From contig CAKUGF010000009.1 in assembly GCA_934654585.1 (NCBI GenBank), forward strand, positions 5,000-68,999: DNA of 64,000 nucleotides, given 5' to 3'. Each line of letters opens with the position of its first letter. The stretch's first letter is position 1. The translations under genes and the position numbers were made by a program. Below are positions 33,804 to 42,329 of the stretch, piece by piece. The notes below the pieces were generated by a model. The model did no database searches. It saw nothing but the letters and a program-made list of their open reading frames with translations, and was not told where the DNA came from. The DNA is from an uncultured Collinsella sp. GTDB taxonomy: Bacteria > Actinomycetota > Coriobacteriia > Coriobacteriales > Coriobacteriaceae.

Positions 33804-35215
33804 TACATGCCCTCGTCGGCCGACATGCCATCAGAGGCGCCTCCGTCGGCTGTCGCGCCCGCGCCGGTGTCGACCACGATGGTATCGCCGTCGCGCAGTT
33901 TGGTTACGGGGATGTCCGCGTTGATCTCGTTGCCCTGGTCATCGCGCTTGACCTGTGTTTTGCCGATAACGGCTTCGTTGTCGTTTTGGGTCACGACGGT
34001 CACCTTTACGCGGCGGGTTTCCTTGCCCTCGCTATCGGTTGCCAGGTTGACGTAGTAGTTCTCGCCGTCCTCGGTCATCAGCGCCATGGTCGGGACCATG
34101 ACCACATCGTCGAGCTTTTCGGTCACTACCGAGACCTCGGCCGTCATGCCAGGCTTGAGGCGTGCGTCGGGTGCCTCGATCAAAATGTCGACGGTAAAGG
34201 TCACGCTGCCCCCGCTATAGCTGGATTCGGAGTTCGCCACCGAGGCAATGGCCGTAACGGTTCCCTCGCTTACGATATCGGGGAAGGCCGGGTAGGTGAC
34301 GTTAGCGCTCTGGCCCACGGCGATTTTGGCGATATCCTTTTCGCCTACCTGAACGGTCACCTTCATCTTGGAGAGGTCGGCGATCTGCATACATTGCTTG
34401 CCGCCGCTCGTGTCGCCTTCGCCCATGACCACGCCGCCGGTAACCGTGGCGCCGACCTTGGCATTGAGCTCGACGATGCTGCCCGAGCTGGGGGCCGTCA
34501 CCGTGCGCTCGGCCGCCTTGGCGTTGGCCTGCTCGAGCGTTGCCTGGGCCGATGCGAGGTTGCGCTGGGCGCTCGAGACGGCGCTCGTGTCGGTCGTTGC
34601 GCCCGATGCGGCGTCGGTGTCGTTGCCCATTGCCGGTGCGGCCTGCGCGGCAGCGAGGGCCTTCTGGGCATTGCTCAGGTCTTCCTGGGCCGCGGCTACT
34701 GCGCGCTGTGCCTCGGCGACATTGCGGTCGAGCTCGTCGTTTTTGATCGTCATGAGCACATCGCCCTCGTTGACGGTTTGGCCCGCCTGCACGTTAATCG
34801 ACCCCACCGTTCCATCGACGGAAGGGGAGACGACCGATGCGGAGATGGGCTTCAGCTGGCCTTTTGCCTCAACGGTGGTCGTAAACGTGCCCTCGGCGAC
34901 CATGTCGGTCACCGGCCCGTCGGTACCAGCTGGCTGCGCGTTGATGACCAAAGTCACAATAACAGCGATGAGTACAATGGCGCCTACGACGCCGGCGGCG
35001 ATACCGCGCCGGATCAGCTTTTTACGCCGACGCTCGGCACGCTTCGCCTTGAGTTTGGCGTAGGCTTCTTCGTCGGAGATATCGGTTGAATCGTTGAGGC
35101 CCACATCGTGCTGTTTGGCATGTGCGGAGGTTATGAGCGGCAGGGTTTCAGTGGCGTCTTGGGGCATGCGATCGGAATCGTCAGGGCCCGGATTGATAGT
35201 GGGGACCTTGGACAT
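33803..35215 (-). CDS. MacA-like HlyD/periplasmic adaptor subunit
   Basis: A 470-aa membrane-fusion protein. Start 35215 has AGGAG 7 bp upstream. An N-terminal basic segment leads to one helix (about residues 73-95, GIAAGVVGAIVLIAVIVTLVI); after it come the lipoyl-like half (VDGTVGSINVQAGQTVNEGDVLMTIKN), an alpha-hairpin with repeated alanine-rich helices, the second half lipoyl (APSSGSIVELNAKVGATV) and beta-barrel/membrane-proximal domains. In Gram-positive species such adaptors work with MacB-like pumps. It overlaps the ATPase start by one base. The C terminus is Gly/Asp/Met-rich. Confidence 0.9.
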   Translation of the reverse strand: MSKVPTINPGPDDSDRMPQDATETLPLITSAHAKQHDVGLNDSTDISDEEAYAKLKAKRAERRRKKLIRRGIAAGVVGAIVLIAVIVTLVINAQPAGTDGPVTDMVAEGTFTTTVEAKGQLKPISASVVSPSVDGTVGSINVQAGQTVNEGDVLMTIKNDELDRNVAEAQRAVAAAQEDLSNAQKALAAAQAAPAMGNDTDAASGATTDTSAVSSAQRNLASAQATLEQANAKAAERTVTAPSSGSIVELNAKVGATVTGGVVMGEGDTSGGKQCMQIADLSKMKVTVQVGEKDIAKIAVGQSANVTYPAFPDIVSEGTVTAIASVANSESSYSGGSVTFTVDILIEAPDARLKPGMTAEVSVVTEKLDDVVMVPTMALMTEDGENYYVNLATDSEGKETRRVKVTVVTQNDNEAVIGKTQVKRDDQGNEINADIPVTKLRDGDTIVVDTGAGATADGGASDGMSADEGM

Positions 35216-35349
35216 AGTGTCTCCTTTATACAAATGGCTCAGATAAGTATATACGCCCGTCGCAAGAGGCGGGCGCATAGGAACTGTGAATGACGGTACT
35301 GTAAGGTTTCAATCGCAGGGCCGTTGTGTTGTTGTGGGCGGTGGCGGGT

Positions 35350-37092
35350 TTACGAATGCACGACCACGCAAAGGCCGACCTTGATGCACTCGTGGAGCGA
35401 TTTGGCGTCGGCCAGACGCAAGTTGATGCAGCCGTGGCTTCCGCACCACTTGTACGATTCGGCGTTATCGAAGCTCGAATCGTTTTGCCAAGTAGCATCG
35501 TGGAAACCGACCATATTGCCCTCGAACGGCATCCAGTAGCTGACCGGGCTTTCGTATTTGGGCTTGCCGGTCTCGGGGTCCTTGGCTCCGATCAAGGTGC
35601 TGGAGCCATCGTTGCTGTTGATCTGCCACACGCCCTGGGGGGTTGCGTCCTCGCCGGGCTTGCCGGAGATAAAGTTTGCCTCCCACACGATATTGCCGTT
35701 CTCGTCGTAGTAGCGCGCGTGCTGCTCGGACAGGTCGACGTCGATATAGGCCTTCCAGTCCGGCTCGCCCTTGGCGGTAAACGTATCGGCCTTCTTGGAG
35801 TACGAGATCTCAATCTCGCCGGTCTGCTTGTTGTTGATGGCGTCTTCGACCTGCTTAGCGAGGGTGTCGCTGTCGATGGACCAGCCAAAGTCGCCGCCTT
35901 CGACAGCACACTCCTTGCCGTCGGCGCGTTTCCACCAACGGGTGGTACCCACGGTGTTAAAGCCGTTGGCAAACTCCGCGGCCCAGCCGCTGATCTGCGA
36001 CGTGTCCAGCGTGGGGTTGGCCGGATCGGCAAAGCTGATCCACTGCAGCACAGAGCTGCCGTCGACCTTGCCGGCGTCCTCTCCGTTGAGCTTGAGCGTC
36101 ACGTTGACGCCCAGAAAGTTGTTGGCGGCGTCGCATGCTGCCTGAATCTGGTCGTTCGTAAGCGTGCCGTTGAGGGGCTCGTAGGCATCGTTGCCGATCT
36201 TGTTGATGTCGACGGTGTCCGACAGCGCGGCGAGCTGAATCTCGGCATACTTAATGACGTGCTCGCGATTGATCTTCTCGTTGGAGCGGGCCTTTTCGAC
36301 GGTGAACTTTCCTGCTTCCTCGTCGTACGAGCTGCTGGCTTCGAAGGTGCCCGAGCGGCCGTTGTTGAACTCGTCGATGGCGGCGCCCAGATCCTCCTCG
36401 AACTGCTGCTGGTCAAAGGCATCGGAGAGCATGGACAGATCGACGTCCTGGTCCAGGTTGACAGAGTCGGCCGTGGCGGTGGTGTTGGTTTTGCCGCCGA
36501 GCGACTCAATCAGGCGAGCGGGCCAGATGAAGGCCTCATTGTGGGCGATGATCTCTTTTGCCGCCGTCTCGCCGTCGACGATGGGCTCGTCGGACTCTGG
36601 CTGGTAGGTCCAGCTAAATTCGTCGCCCGTGACGGTGAGCTTAAAGTGCTTCCAGGCTGAGTTCACCTTGGTGGCGGCAGACGAGGCATTGGAGAATGAG
36701 ACGTCGACGCCGGCGATGGTCGTGTTGGGATAGGCAATCTGCGAGAACGCCACGACGCCGACGATATAGACAATGACGATGAGGCCCAAGACGACGAAGA
36801 GCGTCGTCTTTTTGCCAGACTTTTTGTCCGCTCCGTGCTTGTCTGCGGGGGCGCTGTGGCGTGCATGCGATGGACCCTGGTTGGGGGTATTGCTACCTGT
36901 AGGGTGCTGTTGATAGCCCTGGTATTGTTGATGTTGCTGGTGGGTTTGCTGCTGATGCTGCGAGGCGCGTCCTCCCGAGCGCTGCTGCTGGGTGTGCGCG
37001 GGCGTGATGGGGCGCGGTGCTTGGACGCCGCCGGGCTGCCTGCTGGGTTTTTGCGGATCGGGAATCAATTGGGTGCGGTCGTTTTGCGACAT
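35350..37092 (-). CDS. YkuD L,D-transpeptidase with Q/H-rich cytoplasmic tail
   Basis: Forms or modifies 3-3 peptidoglycan cross-links. Residues 1-85 are Gln/His/Pro-rich and cytoplasmic, one helix follows (TTLFVVLGLIVIVYIVGVVAF), then a long extracellular region with two PG_binding_4/YoaR-like repeats, and a C-terminal YkuD domain with LSEQHARYYDENGNIVWE and the catalytic GSHGCINLRLADA (His and Cys). At 580 aa it is large for the family because of the binding domains. Start 37092 is spaced correctly from GAAGGA; an ATG at 37101 is too close to it. Confidence 0.92.
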   Translation of the reverse strand: MSQNDRTQLIPDPQKPSRQPGGVQAPRPITPAHTQQQRSGGRASQHQQQTHQQHQQYQGYQQHPTGSNTPNQGPSHARHSAPADKHGADKKSGKKTTLFVVLGLIVIVYIVGVVAFSQIAYPNTTIAGVDVSFSNASSAATKVNSAWKHFKLTVTGDEFSWTYQPESDEPIVDGETAAKEIIAHNEAFIWPARLIESLGGKTNTTATADSVNLDQDVDLSMLSDAFDQQQFEEDLGAAIDEFNNGRSGTFEASSSYDEEAGKFTVEKARSNEKINREHVIKYAEIQLAALSDTVDINKIGNDAYEPLNGTLTNDQIQAACDAANNFLGVNVTLKLNGEDAGKVDGSSVLQWISFADPANPTLDTSQISGWAAEFANGFNTVGTTRWWKRADGKECAVEGGDFGWSIDSDTLAKQVEDAINNKQTGEIEISYSKKADTFTAKGEPDWKAYIDVDLSEQHARYYDENGNIVWEANFISGKPGEDATPQGVWQINSNDGSSTLIGAKDPETGKPKYESPVSYWMPFEGNMVGFHDATWQNDSSFDNAESYKWCGSHGCINLRLADAKSLHECIKVGLCVVVHS

Positions 37093-37195
37093 CGTTTGCA
37101 TATCCTTCGAGTTTCGCCTTGCGGCTCATCGTGTTTTATCTGGGCTTGCATTATAGCGATTACCCTGTTGATTGTGGTATGGAAACAGTGGCATT

Positions 37196-37226
37196 CAAAG
37201 GAGGTTGGACAAATGTCCCACCTTTG
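37196..37226. repeat. short intergenic palindrome GGACAAATGTCC
   Basis: CAAAG-x3-GTTGGACA faces TGTCCCACCTTTG, about 13 paired bases, between the L,D-transpeptidase start and the serine dehydratase stop. It resembles the larger elements in style but is a single copy here. Confidence 0.6.
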
Positions 37227-37241
37227 AGTCGTTCTTTGTTG

Positions 37242-38849
37242 CTACCCGCATACCCCGCACTTGGCGCAGGCAGAAAGCGCGGCCGGGGCTTGCGCGATGC
37301 CGCCCTTGGCCGTCTCGCGCAGGGTTGCCGGCAGGGCGTGGCCCACCGAGAGCATCACATGTGCCATCTGGTCAAACGGCACCAGGCTCTTGATGCCGGC
37401 AAGCGCGAGCTGGGCCGAGCTAAAGGCCGCGGCCACGCCGATGGCGTTGCGGTTTTGGCACGGCACCTCGACCAGGCCACCCACGGGGTCGCAAACGAGG
37501 CCCAGCAGATTGCTCAGCGCGATGGAGCTGGCGTCGAGCGCCTGCTCGGGTGTGCCGCCGAGCATCTGTACCAGCGCGGCGGCGGCCATGGCGGCAGCAC
37601 TTCCCACCTCGGCCTGGCATCCGCCCTCGGCGCCGGCGACGCAGGCGCTCGTGGTGAGGTTGAGGCCGATGGCAGCGGCGCAGTAGAGGGCGTCCATAAC
37701 CTGTTCGTCGTCGAGCTGCAGGTGGTCGGCCAGCGCCAGCACGCAGCCGGGTACGACGCCCGCGGAGCCTGCGGTGGGGGCGGCGACGATGACACCCATG
37801 GTGGCGGAGCGCTCGAGTACTGCCATGGCGCGGGCCACGGCATCGGTCTGGACGGCGCCCATTAAGCTGGAGCTAAGGCCGTTGCGGCCGGTGGCATCGA
37901 CAAGCTTCGCCTCGCCGCCGATGAGCCCGCCGAGTGAACGCTGCGGATTGGCGATGGGGGCCGAGGTCTCGTCTTTCATGACTTCGAGCACGCGGCGCAT
38001 GGCGGCGACGGCGTGCTGCTCGCCGGTCAGGCGCGCTTCGCGAACGGCCATGACGGCGCCGATGTTGAGTCCCAGCTCATCGCAGGCGTCGAGCAGCTGC
38101 TCACCGTCATCGAAGATTTCCTTGGCCGAGACGCCGGGGGAGAGCGACGAGGCCGAACCGGGAAGCTCGATGAAGGTCGCGTAGTCGACATTGTCGAGCT
38201 TGCGCAGCATGGGGATGACGGTGTCGTCGGGCGCGCCATCGGTCTCAAAGACGGAGTAGGCCTGGCCGCCCACCTCGGTGCGATAGGTGCGGCAGAAGGC
38301 GATGTTCACATGCGCGTAGGCGAGCAGGTTGGTGAGCGCGGCGAGCACGCCGGGGACGTCGTGGTGTGCCACAAAAAGCGTGGAGTACATGCCCGAAATG
38401 TCGACGCCGACGCCGTTGATGCGGCTGATGCGCATCTTGCCGCCGCCCAGGCTCTCGCCGCGGACCTGCGCCGTGGCACTCGTGTCGTCGACCATGTCGA
38501 TGTCGACGGTGTTGGGGTGGATGGACGCGTCGTCGCCCTTGATGTCAAAGTGAAACTCGAGGCCTTGCTCGCGCGCGAGGTCAAAGGCCTGCTTGATGTT
38601 CTCGTCGTCGGTGTCGAGGCCCAGGATACCCGCGACGAGCGCGCGATCGGTGCCGTGGCCGCGGTAGGTGTGGGCGAAGGAGTTCCACAGGCCAAAGGTG
38701 ACCTTTGTGATACGGCCCTCCAGCAGGCTGGCTGCCACCTGGGCGCACCGCAGGGCGCCGGCGGTGTGCGATGAGCTGGGGCCGACCATGACGGGGCCCA
38801 AGATCTCGAATGCCGAGGTCGTAGCTAGTGTTTGCGGCTTGCCTGCCAT
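37242..38849 (-). CDS. sdaA: L-serine dehydratase, fused beta-alpha iron-sulfur enzyme
   Basis: Deaminates L-serine to pyruvate using a [4Fe-4S] cluster. The 535-aa chain has the beta domain (AFEILGPVMVGPSSSHTAGALR, then SLGGGKMRISRINGV), an ACT-like segment about residues 150-225 (FVAHHDVPGVLAALTNLLAYAHVNIAF) and the alpha domain with cluster cysteines in GVVPGCVLALAD, GGCQAEVGSA and LVCDPVGGLVEVPCQNRN. The tail ends in ACAKCGVCG, a Cys-rich end like those that reach the cluster in related enzymes. Start 38849 has AGGAG upstream. Confidence 0.94.
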   Translation of the reverse strand: MAGKPQTLATTSAFEILGPVMVGPSSSHTAGALRCAQVAASLLEGRITKVTFGLWNSFAHTYRGHGTDRALVAGILGLDTDDENIKQAFDLAREQGLEFHFDIKGDDASIHPNTVDIDMVDDTSATAQVRGESLGGGKMRISRINGVGVDISGMYSTLFVAHHDVPGVLAALTNLLAYAHVNIAFCRTYRTEVGGQAYSVFETDGAPDDTVIPMLRKLDNVDYATFIELPGSASSLSPGVSAKEIFDDGEQLLDACDELGLNIGAVMAVREARLTGEQHAVAAMRRVLEVMKDETSAPIANPQRSLGGLIGGEAKLVDATGRNGLSSSLMGAVQTDAVARAMAVLERSATMGVIVAAPTAGSAGVVPGCVLALADHLQLDDEQVMDALYCAAAIGLNLTTSACVAGAEGGCQAEVGSAAAMAAAALVQMLGGTPEQALDASSIALSNLLGLVCDPVGGLVEVPCQNRNAIGVAAAFSSAQLALAGIKSLVPFDQMAHVMLSVGHALPATLRETAKGGIAQAPAALSACAKCGVCG

Positions 38850-38872
38850 ATGCGCTCCTGTTCTATCCCGTC

Positions 38873-38993
38873 GTCCCGAGAGGCGGGGCATAAGGTCGCC
38901 TGCTCGGACAGTCCTGCTCGCACGGAGAGCACTTTAAGTGCTCTCCGGCTCGTGCGGAACTCACGATCGACCTTATGCCCCGCCCCTCGAGAC
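38873..38993. repeat. large palindrome with inner hairpin, GGCGGGGC class, copy 2
   Basis: 26-bp arms (38873-38898 and 38968-38993, two mismatches). Inside, GGAGAGCACTT (38924-38934) faces AAGTGCTCTCC (38936-38946). Read in reverse it matches the core of the 23.0 kb element: GAGTTCCGCACG, the inner hairpin and GCAGGACTGT are shared. Confidence 0.9.
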
Positions 38994-39087
38994 TAAGGAT
39001 ACATGGTAGAAGTCGCCGTGCTGCAAAATTCATCAGCTGGTGATGCTGCGTGGGCTCTTATCGAAATATCTTCACCACCGGTTAATA

Positions 39088-39121
39088 AAAAGAAGTACCG
39101 GTTGGGGCCGGTACTTCTTTT
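39088..39121. terminator. bidirectional terminator downstream of metK
   Basis: A perfect 14-bp stem (39088-39101 with 39108-39121), loop TTGGGG, with A run on one side and T run on the other. It ends metK (minus strand) and can act on the plus strand too. Confidence 0.85.
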
Positions 39122-39159
39122 GAAAGTGTGTATGTTGTTGCGATCTTAATGGTTCTCAA

Positions 39160-40440
39160 TTAGAGACCGCAGACTGCTTTGAGTTCTTCGACTCGGTCGG
39201 CATTTTCCCAGGTGAAGTCGGCGTCTTCGCGGCCGAAGTGGCCGTAGGCTGCCGTCTTCTCGTAGATCGGGCGACGCAGGTCCAGGTCGCGGATGATGGC
39301 GCCCGGGCGCAGGTCGAAGGTCTTCTCGACGGCCTCGACGATCTTGTCCTCGGCCACCTTGGCGGTGCCGAAGGTGTCGACCATGATGGAGAGCGGCTTG
39401 GAAACGCCGATGGCGTAGGCAAGCTCGACCTCGCAGCGGTCGGCCAGGCCGGCGGCGACCACGTTCTTGGCGACCCAGCGCGCGGCGTATGCGGCCGAGC
39501 GGTCGACCTTGGTGCAGTCCTTGCCGCTAAAGGCACCGCCGCCGTGACGGCCGTAGCCGCCGTAGGTGTCGACGATGATCTTGCGGCCGGTCAGGCCCGT
39601 GTCGCCCATGGGGCCGCCCACGACAAAGCGACCGGTGGGGTTCACGTAGATGTCGGCGTTGTCCCACGGCATGTTCTCGGCGGCCATGACCGGTGTGATG
39701 ACGTGCTCGACCAGGTCGGCCTTGATCTTGCCCATGTCCTCGATCTCGGCGGCGTGCTGCGTGGAGATGACGATGGTCGTGACTTCCACGGGCTTGCCGT
39801 CCTCGTAGCGAACGGTGACCTGGGTCTTGCCGTCGGGGCGCAGGTAGGCCAGGGTACCGTCGTGGCGAACGGCGGCCAGGCGCTCGGCCAGGCGGCTTGC
39901 CAGATAGTGCGGCATGGGCATGAGGGTCTTGGTCTCGTTGGATGCGTAGCCGAACATCATGCCCTGGTCGCCGGCGCCGATCAGGTCGATCGGGTCGGTG
40001 GTGGCGCCGGTCTGGGTCTCGAAGGACTCGTCGACGCCCTGGGCGATATCGGGCGACTGCTCGTGGATGAGGCTCATAACACCGCAGGTATCGCAGTCAA
40101 AACCGAACTTGGCACGGTCGTAGCCAATGCGGCGGATAACGCCACGGGCAATCTCCTGCACGTCGACGTAGGCCTGGGTACGGATCTCGCCGGCGACGAT
40201 GACGGTGCCGGTGGTCACGAGGGTCTCGCAGGCGCAACGGACGTTCTCGACGTTGGCGGGCACGCCGTTGGGCGCAATGTAGCCCTGCTCCTGGAGCTCT
40301 ATTTCTTTGGCGAGGATTGCGTCGAGGACGGCGTCGCTGATCTGATCAGCGATCTTATCGGGATGGCCTTCGGTCACCGACTCCGACGTAAATACAAAGG
40401 ACCCGTGTTGGGGTGGGATGGAACGAAGCTCTTCTGACAT
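39160..40440 (-). CDS. metK: S-adenosylmethionine synthetase
   Basis: Makes SAM from methionine and ATP. The 426-aa protein shows [20 protein letters not shown] (ATP/Mg), [35 protein letters not shown] (the glycine loop) and [14 protein letters not shown]. It is some 25-30 residues longer than E. coli MetK, from small insertions. GAAAGGA lies 6 bp before the ATG. A hairpin followed by a U run precedes the ribosome site (see the separate entry). It is divergent from gltX, with a triple-arm palindrome between them. Confidence 0.97.
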   Translation of the reverse strand: MSEELRSIPPQHGSFVFTSESVTEGHPDKIADQISDAVLDAILAKEIELQEQGYIAPNGVPANVENVRCACETLVTTGTVIVAGEIRTQAYVDVQEIARGVIRRIGYDRAKFGFDCDTCGVMSLIHEQSPDIAQGVDESFETQTGATTDPIDLIGAGDQGMMFGYASNETKTLMPMPHYLASRLAERLAAVRHDGTLAYLRPDGKTQVTVRYEDGKPVEVTTIVISTQHAAEIEDMGKIKADLVEHVITPVMAAENMPWDNADIYVNPTGRFVVGGPMGDTGLTGRKIIVDTYGGYGRHGGGAFSGKDCTKVDRSAAYAARWVAKNVVAAGLADRCEVELAYAIGVSKPLSIMVDTFGTAKVAEDKIVEAVEKTFDLRPGAIIRDLDLRRPIYEKTAAYGHFGREDADFTWENADRVEELKAVCGL

Positions 40441-40452
40441 GATTGTCCTTTC

Positions 40453-40490
40453 AAAAAACGTGTCCCGGCGACCGTTACCATTCCGCCGGG
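40453..40490 (-). promoter_or_regulatory. terminator-like hairpin in the metK leader
   Basis: On the minus strand CCCGGCG (40490-40484) and CGCCGGG (40470-40464) form a 7-bp stem with a 13-nt loop, followed by U-rich bases at 40458-40453, immediately before the metK ribosome site. It could be a leader attenuator; I see no complete SAM riboswitch. Confidence 0.45.
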
Positions 40491-40549
40491 CTCTCTATGC
40501 AAGGGCACATCATAGCGCGTAAATCAAACATTCACACCCTTTCCGCACC

Positions 40550-40682
40550 TACTCATTGGGGACAGACTTAAATGACCAGCCTTACCTAAGTGCCGACAGG
40601 TTGCCCAACGACTGGTCATTTAAGTCTGTCTCCAATGACTACTGCCCAACGACTGGTCATTTAAGTCTGTCCCCAATGAGTA
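40550..40682. repeat. triple-arm palindrome between metK and gltX
   Basis: A 30-bp left arm (40550-40579) pairs with a perfect right arm at 40653-40682 and with an almost perfect one at 40612-40641 (two mismatches). The two right arms are a 41-bp tandem duplication, including GCCCAACGACTGG. The arm core is GGGGACAGACTTAAATGACC. Confidence 0.9.
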
Positions 40683-40765
40683 GGTCGGTGCCCTTTGTGC
40701 GGAGGTTGCTTTGTTGCTTTATACTGATGCGGTTAGACATCCATCCTGCAATCGAGGAGATTTCC

Positions 40766-42241
40766 ATGGCATCAGACGTTCGCGTCCGCTTTGCACCCTC
40801 ACCGACGGGCAAGTTGCACATCGGCGGCGCCCGCACCGCTATCTATAACTGGGCTTTCGCCCGCGCAAACGGCGGCACGTTCATCCTGCGCATCGACGAC
40901 ACCGACCCCACTCGCTCCACCGATGAGAACACGCAGATCATTCTGCGCGCCATGCGTTGGCTGGGCCTGGACTGGGACGAGGGTCCCGAGGTGGGCGGCG
41001 ACTATGGCCCCTACGCGCAGACCGAGCGCCTGGACCTGTACAAGCAGGCCGCCCAGAAGCTCTGGGACGAGGGCAAGGCCTATCCCTGCTTCTGCACCAA
41101 GGAGCAGCTCGACGCCGACCGCAGGGCCGCGCAGGAGCGCAAGGACCCCTTCCAGGGCTATCAGCGCCGCTGCCGCGATCTTGATCCCGAGGAGGCCCGT
41201 CGCCGCATCGAGGCCGGCGAGTCCTATGTCCTGCGTATCAAGGTGCCCGAGGACCGCGGCGACGTCGTCATCCACGATGCTGTCCACGGCGAGGTGACCT
41301 TCGACGCCAAGGAGCTCGACGATTTCGTCATCTTCCGCTCCGACGGCACGCCCACGTACAACTTCGCGACCGTCGTCGACGACGCCATGATGAAGATCAC
41401 CCACGTCATCCGCGGCGACGACCACCTGTCCAACACCCCGCGCCAGGTCATGGTTTACGAGGCCCTCGGCGCGCCCGTGCCCACCTTCGCCCACATCTCC
41501 ATGATCCTGGGTGCCGACGGTAAGAAGCTCTCCAAGCGCCACGGTGCCACTTCGGTGGAAGAGTACCGCGACGCCGGCTATCTGTCCGACGCCTTCGTCA
41601 ACTATCTGGCGCTGCTCGGCTGGTCGCTCGACGGCGAGACCACGATCATCCCGCGCGACGTTCTGGCCAGCAAATTCTCGCTCGAACGTATCTCCAAGAA
41701 TCCGGCGACCTTCGACCCCAAGAAGCTCGACTGGGTCAATGCCGAGTACATCAACGGCATGTCCGACGCTCAGTTTGCCGATGAGGTCATGGTCCCCGAG
41801 CTGCACGAGGCCGGTCTTATCGAGGGCAACGTCGAGTACGGTGAGGACTGGATCGACGCGCTCGCCGCCATCGTCAAGCCGCGCACCAAGATGCCGGCCG
41901 ACGCCGTGACCGTCGCCGCCCCCATCTTTGCTACGGCCGAGACGCTCGAGTATGACGAGAAGTCCGTCAACAAGGGCCTGGCCAAGGAGGGCATGGGCGC
42001 CATTCTGGACGCTGCCAAGGCCGCGCTCGAGGGCGTGGACGAGTGGGCCGCCGCCAATATCGACGCCGCGCTTGAGCCGCTGCCCGAGCAGATGGACCTC
42101 AAGAAGCGCGTGGTGTTCCAGGCCGTGCGCGTCGCCGTCTGCGGCAACATGGTGAGCCCTCCGCTGGGCGAGACCATGGCGCTCGTCGGCCGCGACGACT
42201 GCCTGGCGCGCATCGATCGCGCCCGCACGATGGCGCTGTAG
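40766..42241 (+). CDS. gltX: glutamate--tRNA ligase
   Basis: Class I synthetase of 491 aa. The HIGH-like motif is FAPSPTGKLHIGGARTAIYN, the KMSKS-like motif is KKLSKRHGATSVEE, and the DDTDPTR and HVIRGDDHLSNTPRQVMVYEALG blocks are typical of GluRS. Start ATG 40766 has GAGGAG 8 bp upstream; an in-frame ORF extends further up but only through the palindrome and lacks signals. It charges the tRNA-Glu pair at 29.3 kb. Discriminating versus non-discriminating charging cannot be read from sequence. Confidence 0.97.
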   Translation: MASDVRVRFAPSPTGKLHIGGARTAIYNWAFARANGGTFILRIDDTDPTRSTDENTQIILRAMRWLGLDWDEGPEVGGDYGPYAQTERLDLYKQAAQKLWDEGKAYPCFCTKEQLDADRRAAQERKDPFQGYQRRCRDLDPEEARRRIEAGESYVLRIKVPEDRGDVVIHDAVHGEVTFDAKELDDFVIFRSDGTPTYNFATVVDDAMMKITHVIRGDDHLSNTPRQVMVYEALGAPVPTFAHISMILGADGKKLSKRHGATSVEEYRDAGYLSDAFVNYLALLGWSLDGETTIIPRDVLASKFSLERISKNPATFDPKKLDWVNAEYINGMSDAQFADEVMVPELHEAGLIEGNVEYGEDWIDALAAIVKPRTKMPADAVTVAAPIFATAETLEYDEKSVNKGLAKEGMGAILDAAKAALEGVDEWAAANIDAALEPLPEQMDLKKRVVFQAVRVAVCGNMVSPPLGETMALVGRDDCLARIDRARTMAL

Positions 42242-42264
42242 CAGCTGCGCAAACGTAAGTATCC

Positions 42265-42295
42265 GAGCCCCGTTCACCCGAGCGGGGCTCTTGTT
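42265..42295 (+). terminator. terminator after gltX
   Basis: GAGCCCCG (42265-42272) faces CGGGGCTC (42283-42290), 10-nt loop, then TTGTTTCT. Confidence 0.75.
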
Positions 42296-42329
42296 TCTAA
42301 AGACGCATGGGATGGGAGGTGCAGGGACT

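Noticed and set aside
40441..40549. SAM riboswitch for metK
   Set aside because: Leader is short and holds one hairpin only; I could not fit any known SAM-riboswitch core.
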